From the NCBI GenBank assembly GCA_930367215.1, contig OV884059.1, forward strand, positions 23,770,945 to 23,834,944: a stretch of 64,000 nt of DNA, written 5' to 3'. The stretch's first letter is position 1, and the number at the start of each line of letters is the position of its first letter. This document shows, piece by piece, positions 1 to 10,945 of the stretch. Position numbers and translations under genes: made by a program. Below the pieces are notes generated by a model. That model saw only the letters and a program-made list of their open reading frames with translations. It searched no databases and had not been told where the DNA came from. This DNA comes from Pollenia angustigena (Eukaryota > Arthropoda > Insecta > Diptera > Polleniidae).

Positions 1-740
1 ATGAACGATTCTAGTGTCGAATATATAGACAACTCTTGGGTCGGGTCTACAGTTTAAGTTTTCACTTCCTTTACTGAAAATGTCTTAACTTTATTTGGTA
101 ATTTTATATTACAAAGTTTGATTGACGTGTGTAAAAAACTGCCAGTTTGTATTTTTTAAAGACTTTTTAATTTAAATGTAATTAAAAAATTTTTTTTTTC
201 ATTCTGTAATCAATGTTGTAACACAAAATACTTAAAAGGAAAGCTTTTAATTTTTTGTATTTTTTTTTATGTTTAAAACAATCTATTACTAATCTCTTCT
301 TTTCTGTTAAGGTTTAACTTCCTGCTTTTTCAATTTTATTATGAATTTATACGTCAAAAATGGCGCTTCTTCTTTTCTTAAGCTTAATTTAAACATTTCT
401 TAATCTTTTTTTTTATAATAACTTAATTCAACACATTAAATCTTATGTCCATTAGTATTAAAGTCTTATTATTAAGTATTATTTTCAAAACCAACCCATT
501 TGTTATTTACCTTCTAACAATTTTTACTTGAAAAATAAGTTAATTTACAGTTCTTTTATTTAATAAAAAAAGCTTAAATTTGGTAAAAAAAAAACGTTAT
601 TAACCCTAGTTTGATAAGATAAAAACTAACTGAAAAGCTAGTTTGAAACTCAGGTGCCAAATTTACTTTAATTTAATTTAATAGAAAAAGCTTTAATTAA
701 TTGATTGATTGTTATTTTCAAAGGCTTTAAACATCAACTA
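1..740. other. AT-rich spacer, nothing recognised
   Basis: Mostly A/T with homopolymer runs. No open frame, inverted repeat or tandem array that I can support. Confidence 0.6.
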
Positions 741-1135
741 TTTATACCCACACTACAATAGTGGAAAGGGTATTATGCGTTTGTGCTGACTTTTGTAACA
801 CCTCAAAATATTGGTGCTGGTATAACGATCGATTCACAATCATTTTTTGAGTCAATCTAACGATGTCCGTCCGTCTGGCTGGCTATCCAAGTAAACCTTG
901 TGCGCAAAGTTAAGGTCGCAATTTTGGAGATAATTTGATAAAATTTCGTAATTTTCCACAAGGACCACGCCTTTTGAAAATGATGACAATCGATTGATAA
1001 TTTTCCATAGCCCCCATACAAGCTTCTTTCCGAAATAGAGTATTTGTGGCCATAATTTTGTTGTGTTGGGATTTAAACTAAATTTGGTCCAAACTTATTT
1101 TATTGGATTCAGTCCGTATTTGACCATAGTTCCCA
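741..1135 (-). repeat. Dispersed repeat family B, truncated copy
   Basis: Begins TTTATACCCACACTACAATA, followed by a GGGTATTATGCGTTTGTGCTG block, a GATGTCCGTCCGTCTGGCTG block and CCTTGTGCGCAAAGTT. The same blocks recur, reverse-complemented, at 9000-9182 and in the same orientation at 11620-12120. There is no coding capacity. The shared CCGTCCGTC tract and the conserved end are typical of fly dispersed non-coding repeats; the class (Helitron-like or other) is inference. Confidence 0.75.
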
Positions 1136-1640
1136 TACATGCAACTTCATTGCCGTAAGAAAAAAGTACTTAATAATAAAATTAAAAAGTATAATAAAAT
1201 GTCTACAACTCAATACACAGCCCCAAGTATACGAATGCAGCACAAAAAGCTAGTATTTAGAAAAAAAAATTTTGAAAAGTGGCGTATGCGGCACAAAACA
1301 ATAATTTTCACTTTCAATAAAATGCTATAAACTTTAAGTTCGTATATGAACGTGGTGAAAATACAAAAAAAATCTATCGAATATGTTTTCAGAAAACTTA
1401 ATTTTTCTCAACTACGGATTTTTGGCATATGCGCCAAACCAGTTATGAGCTGAGGAGCTGTGTAATTTTTATAAAATATTATATTATAAAATTTTTAACT
1501 GTCAAGAACTCTTTTCAAAATCCAAAAAAATATTTTTTTTAAGCGAATATCAAGAATTTTGCAAATTTGAATCTGGCAAGCCTATTGTTGAAAGCATTTA
1601 TTTTTAATTTTTCTTTTAAGCTTTTAAAACCTATTTTAAG
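1136..1640. other. AT-rich spacer
   Basis: A 63-codon open frame at 1139-1330 is Lys/Asn/Thr-rich, as expected by chance in AT-rich DNA. It shows no domain or upstream signal, so I do not call a gene. Confidence 0.55.
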
Positions 1641-1782
1641 TCACCCTTATCGTGGTTAGCGACTTAAAAATACGCCTGCGACTGTTTGGTAATAGATTAA
1701 AGAAAATTAATTCATGTTCTCCTTAATCTATTACAAAACAGTCGCAGGCGTATTTAAAATTCGCCAACCACGACAAGGGTGA
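1641..1782. mobile_element. 142-bp foldback (MITE-like), ends TCACCCTT
   Basis: Arms 1641-1700 and 1723-1782 are about 60 bp each and nearly perfect reverse complements, outermost bases TCACCCTTATCGTGGTTAGC. The 22-bp loop is AT-rich. The outer TCACCCTTAT matches the ends of the Harbinger relic at 55898-57075, suggesting it was moved by a related transposase (inference). I could not resolve a target duplication. Confidence 0.8.
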
Positions 1783-2049
1783 ATATAAAGCAACAATTCA
1801 GTAAAAAATTAAGCTAAAAATGAAGTTATTGCAACTGTTTTCTTAAGCGCAATTGTCCTTTCAAAAGAACTGTCATATAGCGCTTACTTTTGACAAATCA
1901 GTAAAAAATAGAAGTTGTTGCAAAACTTGCTTAAACTCTTGTTTGCACACAAAAAGATAAAACTCATACCAAATTTAAGTTTTCACTACTTTAAGTACGA
2001 ATAACACTAAAAAGTACTTAAAACAATCCAAAATAAGATAATTTCGTAA
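1783..2049. other. AT-rich spacer
   Basis: Nothing recognised. Confidence 0.5.
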
Positions 2050-2741
2050 AGCAATATGAGTGCATACGCGTGTGTTTGTAAAGTTTGTTGTACAAAACTC
2101 TGCAAAACAAAGCAACAACGATTTGCTTGTTTTGTGTAGAAACTACAACGACACTACAAGAGGAAAATATAGATTATATTCATGTTTAAAAAGAAAAAAA
2201 GAACCAATAATTCCCATATTCTATTTCTTCAAATTATTTAGTTAAATTCAAAGTAGAATGATTACGAAAACCACAGCGGGTAATGGAGCTGGGCCCTGTT
2301 TCTCAAAAGTAAAATATATTGGAAACAAAAATTGTAAAATTGTCGCTTTTTCACGTATTTTACTTGTAGATTTGTATCTTGTAGTTTTGTTTTGAGAAAC
2401 AGGGCCCTGGTGTCTAATAATTAAGACTTCATCTGAAAACAAAGTACGACATACATCAAAAGTGAAATAAACATGTCAACTTGTTAGTAAATAATAATAT
2501 TTTTTCTATCTCTGATTCTCTGTAGGGTAAGTGTTTAGGTTAGAAAATCAATCTCACTTTCGGATTATTTCAAGTAGAAACCGCGATTAAACTAGAAATT
2601 CTTGAACCAAGCACGGTTTGAAATTAATTTTATATCACTTTGAATAAAGTCAATCCTATTTTCGGATTATTTTAAGAACGGGGCACTTCACTAATCTGCA
2701 CTTGAATCAAGAATTCCGTATTTGATTTAAGGAAATCCGTA
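2050..2741 (+). repeat. Dispersed repeat R57, copy 1 (interrupted)
   Basis: Shares blocks in the same order with 57545-58095, for example GCGTGTGTTTGTAAAGTTTG, CCCATATTCTATTT, GTAGAATGATTACGAAAAC, TCTGTAGGGTAAGTG and GGGGCACTTCA. This copy is interrupted at 2292-2406 by an element absent from the other copy, and its right end is cut by the element at 2742-2966. It has no domain. A 61-codon frame at 2060-2245 is not conserved in the other copy. Confidence 0.8.
2292..2406. mobile_element. 115-bp MITE, CTG target duplication
   Basis: TIRs GGCCCTGTTTCTCAAAA (left) and TTTTGAGAAACAGGGCC (right) are perfect. CTG at 2289-2291 is repeated at 2407-2409. The homologous place in the second R57 copy (around 57753) has a single CTG and no insert, so this is a true insertion with a 3-bp duplication. 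Too short to code. Confidence 0.9.
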
Positions 2742-2966
2742 CACTGAACCAATTTTCCAATGAAAATGTACGTTCAGCAAACGAGTTACGTTTATTAAAA
2801 TATTTTCGTTGGCTCAACGAATTATTCGTGATTATAATGAAAATTTTATTTTTATTAGGTATTATTTTTATTATATTAACGAATAATTCGTTGAGCCAAC
2901 GAAAATATTTTAATAAACGTAATTCGTTTGCTTAACGTACATTTTCATTGGATTTTTGGTTTAGTG
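2742..2966. mobile_element. 225-bp foldback, TA target duplication
   Basis: Long arms run inwards from CACTGAACC (left) and GGTTTAGTG (right), and include the near-identical CGTTTATTAAAATATTTTCG stretch and its complement. TA at 2740-2741 is repeated at 2967-2968. The other R57 copy reads through here without the insert (CCGTACTTAACGTAC near 58080). The TA duplication suggests tc1/mariner-type mobilisation (inference). Confidence 0.88.
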
Positions 2967-2968
2967 TA

Positions 2969-4315
2969 CTTGCCGTACTATTGTTACCGCTTCGGCTCGA
3001 TTTAAGTAGGATTGGTTTGTCTTTTCTGTGCAAAGTTCTTTTTCCTTTTAGCACTTTAAGGGGTTAATAAAATACATTATTTCCTTGTTATTAAGAATCT
3101 TTGAATATCTAAAAGTTCTAGCCTAAATGAACGCTTCGTGTCTGCTTGACTTGTTATAATCGCATAAAATAATTTAAAAGAAAAAAAAAATTCTACAAAC
3201 AGCCTTAACACCGTTTTGATTGAACAGATAGTTTAAAAGAAAAATAGTTTTTAAGAAAAGACAAAAAAAAAAGTAAAAAACTTAAGGCAAAAATAATGAA
3301 AGTCAAAAAGAAGAAAAAACTTATTTATAACAAGTTTAAAAGAAAAAAAAATTTTTAAGCTGGGATTATGTTTAGTTATAAAAAAAAGTAATTTATTTTA
3401 ATATTTTAAATTTATTATTAAAAAAAAAAAAAAAAAATTAAGAACTACTCTTTCTAAATAATTATAGTATTGAAACCGACTATTTTCTAAAGAAATTCAA
3501 AGAGTTTATTTTTCTCTTTCCTCCCCAGGGCTTATTGCATTAACATGACCTTGCAGTTTTATTTTTCTACAGTTAAAGTAAAAATTACAAATAAAATATT
3601 TAATAATAAATTTAAGTTGAAAGTAAATTGTAACTTTATGGTGTGTTGTGCAATATCCGCAAGTTTTTGCACAGCTAGGAAATTTTTTTTTTCTGAAAAT
3701 AAATTAAATAAAAACCATAACAAGTGTAAACACCAACCAACAATAATTTCATGTTGCATGCCATTACAATCAATTTTGGGTTTCTTTTATTTTGTTTAAG
3801 TCATGAATTAATGTCGTATTTATTTTTAAACCCACCTGAAAACCATAATCCACCTTAAAGTTTTTTTTTTATTGTTTTAATTTTTACTACTAAAAAAAAA
3901 AAAAAAAAAAAAAACTGTCAATGTTTTTATGTTGTATGCTGCTCATGTTTAATGTACTCTCGTATGCTGCGTAGCAAATAAAATGTATCACTCTGGCAAG
4001 TTCATTAATTTTATAAGACGAGAAAAAGAAAAAAAAAATCATGTTGTGTTATTGAATTAAATGGAAAATTTCGCTTGAAAAGGGGTTGTGTTCATATGTG
4101 AATGAAGGTGGGCAGGCTGCAGTTTTTTTTTATTAAGTGTTTCTTTTAAAAGACAGACTTTTTAGGCTTTCAACAAACACGCCCTCACTTAAAGCATCTG
4201 TGGTAGATAACAATCTCATAACTATCATATTCATACCAGTTAAGAAGAAATATTCCCCGGTAGTTTTTTCCCTTCTCCCATTGTTCCTATTTAAATTCAA
4301 TTGTAACCAGAATTT
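2969..4315. other. AT-rich spacer with poly-A/T tracts
   Basis: Contains purine-rich runs (3180-3440) and poly-A tracts (3420-3436, 3893-3914). Open frames at 3545-3799 and its antisense partner are low-complexity and mutually overlapping. No gene supported. Confidence 0.55.
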
Positions 4316-5440
4316 TATATACCCTTCACCATGGTGCGATAACAGCAGAAAAATATATATAAATAACGTTCTTAAGATATAAATAAATCAACTTTGTACC
4401 ACGCCCACTTGTCCAATCCCGCCCACATTTTGTCGGATGTTGTGTATTAATAACCAAAATGCTTGTACCTTATTTGGAAACTTTGGCTCTTGCGGTTCTC
4501 CAGATATACAGAAATGTATGATGTGTTTCCACTAGAAAAGCCACGCCTACTTACCCAATCCCGCCCACATTTTGTCGGATGTTGTGTATTGATAACCAAG
4601 ATGCTTGTTCCTTATTTGGAAACTTTGGCTCTTGCGGTTCTCCAGATATACAGAAATGTATGATGTGTTTCCACTAGAAGTGCCACGCCCACTTGTCCCA
4701 TCCCGCCCAAATTTTTTGGATATTGTTTATTGACAACCAAGATGCTTGTACCATATTTGGAAACTGGCCCCTGCCGTTCTCCAGATATACAGAAATCTTG
4801 AATGTCTTTGTATGGGAAGTGCCACGCCCACTTCTCCAATCTCGCCCAAATTTTTTTGGATATTGTGTATTGGTAACCAAGATGCTTTGAAATCTTTGGG
4901 TTTTGGCCGTTCTCCAGATATACAGAAATCTTTAATGTCTTTGTATGGGAACTGCCACGCCCACTTCTCCAATCTTGCCCAAATTTTTTCGGATATTGTG
5001 TATTGATAACCAAGATGCTTGTACCTTATTTGGAAACTTTGGCTCTTGCCTTGTTACAGATATACATTAGACATTAGTCTTTCTATGGAAAGTGCCACTC
5101 CTACTTGTCAAATCCCGCCTACATTTCGTCAAATGTTGTGTTTTGATAATAAAGATGCTTGTACCTTATTTGAAAATCTTGGCTCCTGCTGTTCTCCAGA
5201 TAAACATCAAAAATACAAAAAAAAACAACAAGCTTATTTTGGGTAAAATAAGAGGCAGTGGTGGTTTTTTGCATATATCTTAGCCATTTGTAGACCGATC
5301 AGGCTGAATGTTAATAGCAAACAATTCCGGACTATATATAACATTAATATATAGCTATTAAGTCCCCATTATATCTGGGGTCTTTAGAAAACCCATTTCA
5401 ACGGACTTACGGACATCTTCCCTTTTTGAATTCCCAGGTC
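4316..5440 (+). repeat. Dispersed repeat family A with ~141-bp tandem core, copy 1
   Basis: Left end CCCTTCACCATGGTGCGATA. The core holds six imperfect units beginning CCACGCCCACTTG at about 4399, 4541, 4683, 4822, 4954 and 5094 (spacings 142, 142, 139, 132, 140), each carrying AACCAAGATGCTTGTACC and TCTCCAGATATACAGAAAT. The right tail (5280-5440) has CATATATCTTAGCCATTTG and a GACTTACGGACATC end. Further copies lie at 43052-44510 and, reversed, at 48753-49560. Open frames of 60-130 codons here are translations of the repeat. Confidence 0.85.
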
Positions 5441-5700
5441 TTAGTCAAAACATAGAACAATTTATGAAAGTAACTTTAAAATATTAAATATCAAACTAGG
5501 TTTGAAATTCATTTAAAAGTTAGTTGTTTTAGGGAACCAATTTGCTATTTTTGGTTTAAAGAACAAGTTCCTTTTTCAATTTATGTATGTATTTGTTTCT
5601 TCCTCTTTAATTTTTTTTAGCACGATTTATAGTAAGATTTTAACTTTTTGTATTATAGATAAAAACAGTTAAATTTTAAGCTTTTCAAATGTTTTATATA
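5441..5700. other. AT-rich spacer
   Basis: Nothing recognised. Confidence 0.5.
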
Positions 5701-5825
5701 AAGGGTGTCCCAAAATTAACGCAAGATTTCAATTAAATAGAAATCGCAGTTTTTTTAGGGCTGCCAACACTTTATTGCACAAATGGAGAAAAATTCAAAT
5801 CTTGCGTTCATTTTGGGACACCCTT
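5701..5825. mobile_element. 125-bp mariner-type MITE, TA duplication
   Basis: Outer bases AAGGGTGTCCCAAAATTAAC pair with GTTCATTTTGGGACACCCTT. TA at 5699-5700 is repeated at 5826-5827. Ends of the form AAGGGTG(T/G)(C)CC and TA duplications are typical of mariner-family elements. The full mariner relic at 24601 has the related end AAGGGTGGTCC. Confidence 0.85.
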
Positions 5826-6845
5826 TATTTACAGTTTTCATTCAGTAATTTCGATTGTTGTTTTAGGGCAAGTGGCCTCAAAGAAAAACAAACGTCTTAT
5901 TATGGCCGAATTAGTTAAGCTAATAAAATAAATAAATAAATAAAACATTAAAAGAACTAGTTCATCTTAACGTTCTTGATCTTTAATCCTTAAAGCTAAT
6001 GAATTTCTTTAAGACTAAATTAGTAGAAATTTTAAAGTTGAGATATTTCATATAAAAATTTTAAAGATTTTGTGGCGCCTTTAAAATATAAAATCAAATT
6101 TTATTACAAAAATTTTACACATACATAAGAATTTTATCAAGAATAAAATTTGGGAATTAAGCACGACTAACAAAATTTTTTAAACTAAAATTTGGTATTC
6201 CTAAAAATTACTTTGATCATAAAATTAATCAATAAAAAATTTACCTAAAGTTTTAAACAAACATTTATGTATTTATTTTTCATAACCAAAACCCAACACC
6301 TTTTAACATTAACACTCTCCTTTTATGGTTATAAAAAAATTTTATTAAACAAATTAATGCCCCAAAACAATAGTAAATGAAAATTGTCAATAAAAAAATC
6401 TAACATATTGACATAAAAAAGAAATAATAATAATAAAAAAACACATAAATTAAAATAGCAACATGTATTATTTATAAATTTTGTCCACATTGTTTTCAAA
6501 ATCATAATTATTGAAATCTAAAAATTTTCACTTTCACAAAAATTACTTTTCTATAAAAATTATAAAAAAAATTTTAATCAACTTGTGGCAAAAAGAAAAT
6601 AAAAAATTGTTTTTAATCAATTTTGTTGGCTAAATATTTATTGTTAAAAAAAATATTTATAAGACATTAAAATGGCAATCAAGAAGACAATAAAAATTTA
6701 TAAAATGTTAGCAAAAAAAGTTAAAGTAATTTGCAAACAAAAGCAGCAACTAATCGATAAACGAAGATCAAGGTTATGTATTGCTTTTAAAATAGTTTAG
6801 GTTCATGTCTAAGCTAAGTATTACAACATTTAGCATTTGGGGAAA
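5826..6845. other. AT-rich spacer with one foldback relic
   Basis: Contains a short AAATA microsatellite (5922-5943). 6128-6200 (ATCAAGAATAAAATTTGGGA onwards) resembles the right arm of the foldback at 32605-32829, probably a solitary end. Otherwise nothing recognised. Confidence 0.5.
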
Positions 6846-6849
6846 CAAC

Positions 6850-6930
6850 AAGTACCCCGGTAGGCTAGCTAATAGTAAGCTAGTCTATCAGCCCCGGGGT
6901 TGCGGGTTCGATTCCCGCCGGAGACTGGTT
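6850..6930 (+). repeat. tRNA-derived SINE head (not a tRNA gene)
   Basis: A GC-rich island in AT-rich DNA. It has a good B box (GCGGGTTCGATTCCCGCCGG near 6900) and a weak A-box-like TAGCTAATAGTAAGC about 35 bp upstream. No complete cloverleaf with a paired acceptor stem can be drawn, so I read it as the pol III head of a SINE. It is followed by an AT-rich tail. Confidence 0.6.
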
Positions 6931-7586
6931 TTTTTCCTGCACACAAGTGTAGAGCTTCGCGGGGATTTGCTTAGGGAATTAAAAAAAAGAGTTAAAAAAA
7001 ACTTTAAAATATTTAAGAAATGTGTGTAAAATGCGTTGAATTCTGTTGGTCTCGTTTGTTTTCATAAAGTTTGGTTAATGTCTGTGCTAACTTAAGTATA
7101 AAACTTTAACAATTATTTGCATTACACAGAAAATTTTACTAAAAATCTAAAGCAACTTAAACTTAAGAACTTCCAAATTAAAGCTTAGCTCCAAATAAAA
7201 CTTAATCGGGTAACCGAATAATTTATTCTTTAAAAAGATTTACAGACAAAAAGCTTAAAACTAAAATTTTAAATTAGTGAAGGTCATATTTGCCAAAATT
7301 TGATGAAAGAGTTTGCAAAAAAATTTCTTTAAATAATCGAATAATCGCTTAAACACCCATTAAATGGGGGAAATAAAATGCTTAGAAATAAAATATAAGA
7401 TATTCCTAAGAGAAGGAAGTAAGGTTAAGAATATTTTTTAGTAACTGAAAAATTACCGTTACATAAATGAATAAAAGATTTAAAAGATTTTATTCGTGTT
7501 TCTTTAATTATTTTCAACGAATTTTGAAATATTTTAATCATTTAGAGCCTTAAAAAGAACACATCTTTTAGAAAAGCATATTTATG
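6931..7586. other. AT-rich spacer with scattered CCGAATAAT motifs
   Basis: Carries GTAACCGAATAATTTATTC (7210) and AATCGAATAATCGCTTAAAC (7332), the same core that fills the arrays at 14.4-18.1 kb. No gene. Confidence 0.5.
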
Positions 7587-7813
7587 GGCCATGTCACAGA
7601 GTACAATTCCGTTCGGAATTGAAGAAAACATATTTGTTTGTTGATGGAAAGTGTATTTTAATTGTTTTATGGCCTTTCAGATACAGACAACTCGCATACC
7701 GTTCATGAAAACAAAAATGGTTTCATTCCGAAACATTTTTTCGTCATTTTCTGAAGCACCAAAATACGGAATGAATTCCGTTTTCGAACGGAATTGTGCT
7801 CTGTGACATGGCT
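7587..7813. mobile_element. 227-bp TIR element (MITE-like)
   Basis: Ends GGCCATGTCACAGAGTACAA and TTGTGCTCTGTGACATGGCT pair over about 29 bp, continuing into TTCCGTTCG/CGAACGGAA. Target duplication not clear. Non-coding. Confidence 0.75.
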
Positions 7814-7889
7814 GAATATAAATAAAAGCCAAACGGGTAACCGAATAATCGACTAATGGGGCTATTCGTTTTAAATATTTGTTGGTTTT

Positions 7890-9545
7890 AATATAAAGTT
7901 ACTAGCTTTCAGATGTTACAGTGTCTGCATGCCAAATTTTAGGAAAACAGGTTGATTAGTTAAGAAGATAATACAAATAATAGGCTATAGTTCTTTCCAG
8001 ATGTTACACTATTTGCTCGCCAAATTTCAAGAAAATCAGTTGATTATTTAAGAAGATATAGGGAGCTTTTTCTCCTCTTGCCCTATTTCATGCCCTGTTC
8101 TCTTTCAGATGTTACAGTGGCCGCATGCCAAATTTTAAGAAAACCGGCTGATCAGTTAAGAAGATATAGGGAGGGGGAGCTTTTACCCCTTTTGCCCTTT
8201 TTCACGCCTTAAATACTTTCCACCTGTAACACTTTTTGCATGCGAAATTTCAAGAAATTCGGTCAATTAGTTATTAAGATATTGGTAGGGCGAGCTTTTA
8301 CCCTTCTTACCCTATTTCACATCCTATTCCCTATTTCCTTTCAGATGTTACAGTGTCTGCATGCCAAATTTTAAGAAAATCCGTTCATTAATTTAAAAGA
8401 TATAGGGAACGGGAGCTTTTACCGCTATTGCCCTATCTCACGCCCTATTTCCTTTAGATGTTACAGTGTCTGCATGCCAAATTTAAAGAAACCCGGTTGA
8501 TTAGCTTAAAAGATTGCCCTTTTTCACGCCCTTAATAATAACAAGTAAGAAAGTATAGTCGGTCAAGCCCGATCATATGATACCCTACACCACAGTATTT
8601 AAAAACACATCATGCTTATGTGTCCATGTAAATATGGATTTATCTATGTTTATAAACTTCATGAAAATCGGCTTGAAAGTTTGTGAGAGGCAGAAATTGC
8701 CCCCTGCCTCCCCTTGTGGTCCTATTTTTTAAAAACTGTATAGCTAATGTGTCCCTATAGATATGGATCTATCTATGTTTTAAATTTCATTTAAATCGGT
8801 GTGAGAGGCAGAAATTGCCCCTATCTCCCCTCGTGGTCCGATTTTTTTTTTAAATTTATACATTTTGTGTCCATATAGATATGGTTCTATCTATGTTTTA
8901 AATTTTATTAAAATCGGTTTGATAGCTTCTGAGAGGAAGAAATTTCCCCCTATCTTCCCTCGTGGCCCTACGATTCGGCCCAATAAGAACCCAAATTTCA
9001 TCAAATTATCTCTATAATTGCGACCTGTACTTTGCGCACAAGGTTACATGGACAGCCAGCCAGCCTGCCAGCCAGCCGGACGGACATCGTTAGTTCGACT
9101 CAGAAAGTGATTCTGAGTAGATCGGTATACTTTAAGGTGGGTCTAGGACCACTATTTTAAGGCGTTACACACATCAGCACAAAGGTTGATTTGCTAAGAA
9201 AATATAGGGAGGGGGAGCTAATGCCCTATTTTGCGCCCTCTAGCGATATAAAATATACTCTACGACCTATTCTCATACCTTAAAAATAAACAAACAAAAT
9301 TTCATATAAATGAGTCAAGCCGTTTCGAAAGAGTTCAAAGTGCAGGGCATTTTGTTGATATTTGTATGGGAATATATAGGAAAATCTAAATGCCATATCT
9401 GCGGAACCCCTAAGCCGATTTTGTGCAAACCTAACTTAAACCATCTACAGACTATTCCTCACGTACCCTGATATTTTGTTTAAAATCGGTCGAACCGTTT
9501 CCGCAGTTAGTGGTGACATCAAAGTGTACACTTCTTTTTATATAT
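7890..9545 (+). repeat. Dispersed repeat family C with ~115-bp core, split by a family B copy
   Basis: Six imperfect units carry CAGATGTTACAGTGTCTGC at about 7911, 8000, 8108, 8221, 8343 and 8457. They are followed by GGTTGATTAGTTAAGAAGAT and TTGCCCTATTTCACGCCC. The sequence breaks off near 8530 and resumes at about 9183 (GGTTGATTTGCTAAGAAAAT), so the family B copy between them is a later insertion. The tail 9240-9545 contains TCAAGCCGTTTCGAAAGAGT and ends in TATATATATAGATT. Confidence 0.75.
8530..9182 (+). repeat. Dispersed repeat family B, near-complete copy
   Basis: Left end AACAAGTAAGAAAGTATAGT followed by a stem-loop (AGTCGGTCAAGCCCGATC) and ACCCTACACCACAGT. The core has about three units of ~123 bp carrying TGTCCATATAGATATGG and GAGGCAGAAATTGCCCCC. 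The right part has GACGGACATCGTTAGTTCGA and ends with GGCGTTACACACATCAGC. Inserted within repeat family C. A stem-loop at one end plus a tandem core resembles Helitron-like non-autonomous elements of flies, but I cannot prove the class. Confidence 0.75.
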
Positions 9546-9564
9546 ATAGATTAAGCATTTACAC

Positions 9565-10183
9565 CAGTATTCGAAAAGAAACACTAAATATCGCTTCTTA
9601 GTGTTCGGTTCGGTAGATTTGTGGAAACCATAAACGCTTATAGTGTTTGTGTAGAAAATCATTTAAAAAAATAACGTTTCCCTGTTTGTCATCTTTCGAA
9701 CACAAAAATAATACTGTTTTTATTCAACTCAACAAAAGATGAGAACATTTAATTCCGTTCGGTTTTTTTTAAGAGAAAGAGAAACTTCTTTGTGTTTGGT
9801 TTGGTTCATTAATGTTCGCCGGTTTTAGCTGGTAAAAAACCAAACATTTTTAGAAAAACAAAATACACATACGAAAAAACCAAAAAGACAGCTAAATAAT
9901 TTTACACAAAAAAAAAACATATACGCAACAATACATACACAAGGTGTTCGTGTTGCGGCAGTTGCTAAAATTTTTTGTATTTTTTTTATAGAATATTATA
10001 ATATAATGTTTGTCTACAGTATCACTACAATTGTTTTGTTTTTTAACTAAGAACAGTACACTATCTAATGTTCGGCTCTTTCTTGAAAATAGTTACGAAC
10101 GGTATTAAGGGTTGTTTTCGTCTACACAATCGCTAAAAAAAATAGATATCGTTCTTGGGTATGTGAGCCGAACGCTAAATAAT
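9565..10183 (+). mobile_element. 619-bp dispersed element D, copy 1
   Basis: The reverse complement recurs at 59492-60124 at full length. Ends are CAGTATTCGAAAAGAAACAC and GAGCCGAACGCTAAATAAT. The subterminal motif TTAGTGTTCGGTTCGG (left) mirrors GAGCCGAACGCTAAA (right), and GTTCGG-type motifs recur inside. This is the pattern of transposase-binding repeats in a non-autonomous DNA transposon. No coding capacity. Confidence 0.8.
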
Positions 10184-10362
10184 GTACTTTTTATTTTAGA
10201 ATACTGACTTAAACTAGGGATGTAGCCAGGGTTTAAAAAACTGCAGTCAAAGCCAAAAACTGTCGAACAAAAAACGATAATTTGTGTAAAACTTTTCGCG
10301 TTTTGAGTTGATTTGACAGCAATTGTTTACATTTAATGAATTAGAAGTAGAAACAACACTTT

Positions 10363-10505
10363 GCCCCCTTTCAAACTCGGCAAGTTAATTGCGCAAGTTA
10401 CTTGCCGACAAGAACAAAGTCTGTACAAATTTTTTTGAAATTTTTTTTTTCATACAGACTTTGTTGTTGTCGGCAAGTAACTTGCGCAAGTGTGTGAAAT
10501 GGGGC
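10363..10505. mobile_element. 143-bp MITE nested in the hAT-like element
   Basis: Outer ends GCCCCCTTTCAAAC and GTGTGAAATGGGGC. The inner arms GCAAGTTACTTGCCGAC and GTCGGCAAGTAACTTGC are perfect. TTT flanks both sides (10360-10362, 10506-10508). Confidence 0.7.
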
Positions 10506-10508
10506 TTT

Positions 10509-10771
10509 GTCTGTGTTCCTACGGCTCATGTCTTATTGACAAGATTGCTATTTTATAGGCGAGAGGGATGAGGGGAAAAGAAACGAGTACACAGATGCAT
10601 GAACTGTCTTTACGTTTTGCTTTTTCATTCGTTGTTTAATTTTGTTATTGTTTTCAATATCAAAAAAGCACATGTCGTCAACATGACATGAATCATTTGA
10701 ACGCCAATTCATGCTCAAAGAAGAAAAAGGAAGAATCTTGTCAATAAGACATGAGCCGTATAAACTCAGAC
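10509..10771. mobile_element. 263-bp MITE with GTCTG ends nested in the hAT-like element
   Basis: Ends GTCTGTGTTCCTACGGCTC and GAGCCGTATAAACTCAGAC. The inner arms CATGTCTTATTGACAAGATT and its complement are perfect. TTT flanks both sides (10506-10508, 10772-10774). The GTCTG(G/T)GTT end resembles the element at 53055-53197. Confidence 0.7.
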
Positions 10772-10850
10772 TTTCTCTTTGACCAATGACAAATTAAGAA
10801 GTGGAAGAAATGGCAGTTTTTCTACTTTGACTGCAGTTTTTTAAGCGCTG

Positions 10851-10945
10851 GATGTAAAAAATACCAATATATCGGCGATATTTCGAGTTTGCCGGTATAT
10901 CGGTATCGGCGATATTTTACTGGCGATACGACGATATTTTTTTAT
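10851..10945. repeat. CGATAT-rich block, possible hAT terminus
   Basis: GGATGTAAAAAATACCAATA followed by repeated ATATCGGCGATATT and GGCGATAC words. With the sequence left of 10219 (TAGGGATGTA) it could be the end of an older hAT-type element split by the insertion. Only one end is visible. Confidence 0.4.

Larger units (their letters stand above)
10227..10850. mobile_element. 624-bp non-autonomous hAT-like element holding two smaller elements
   Basis: TIRs CAGGGTTTAAAAAACTGCAG and CTGCAGTTTTTTAAGCGCTG continue into TCAAAG/CTTTGA. The flanking octamers GATGTAGC (10219-10226) and GATGTAAA (10851-10858) match at six of eight positions, consistent with an aged 8-bp hAT duplication. The interior carries two further inverted-repeat elements (10363-10505 and 10509-10771). 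Confidence 0.75.

Noticed and set aside
3545..3799. Overlapping sense and antisense frames of 84 and 66 codons
   Set aside because: Low-complexity AT-rich DNA. No support for either.
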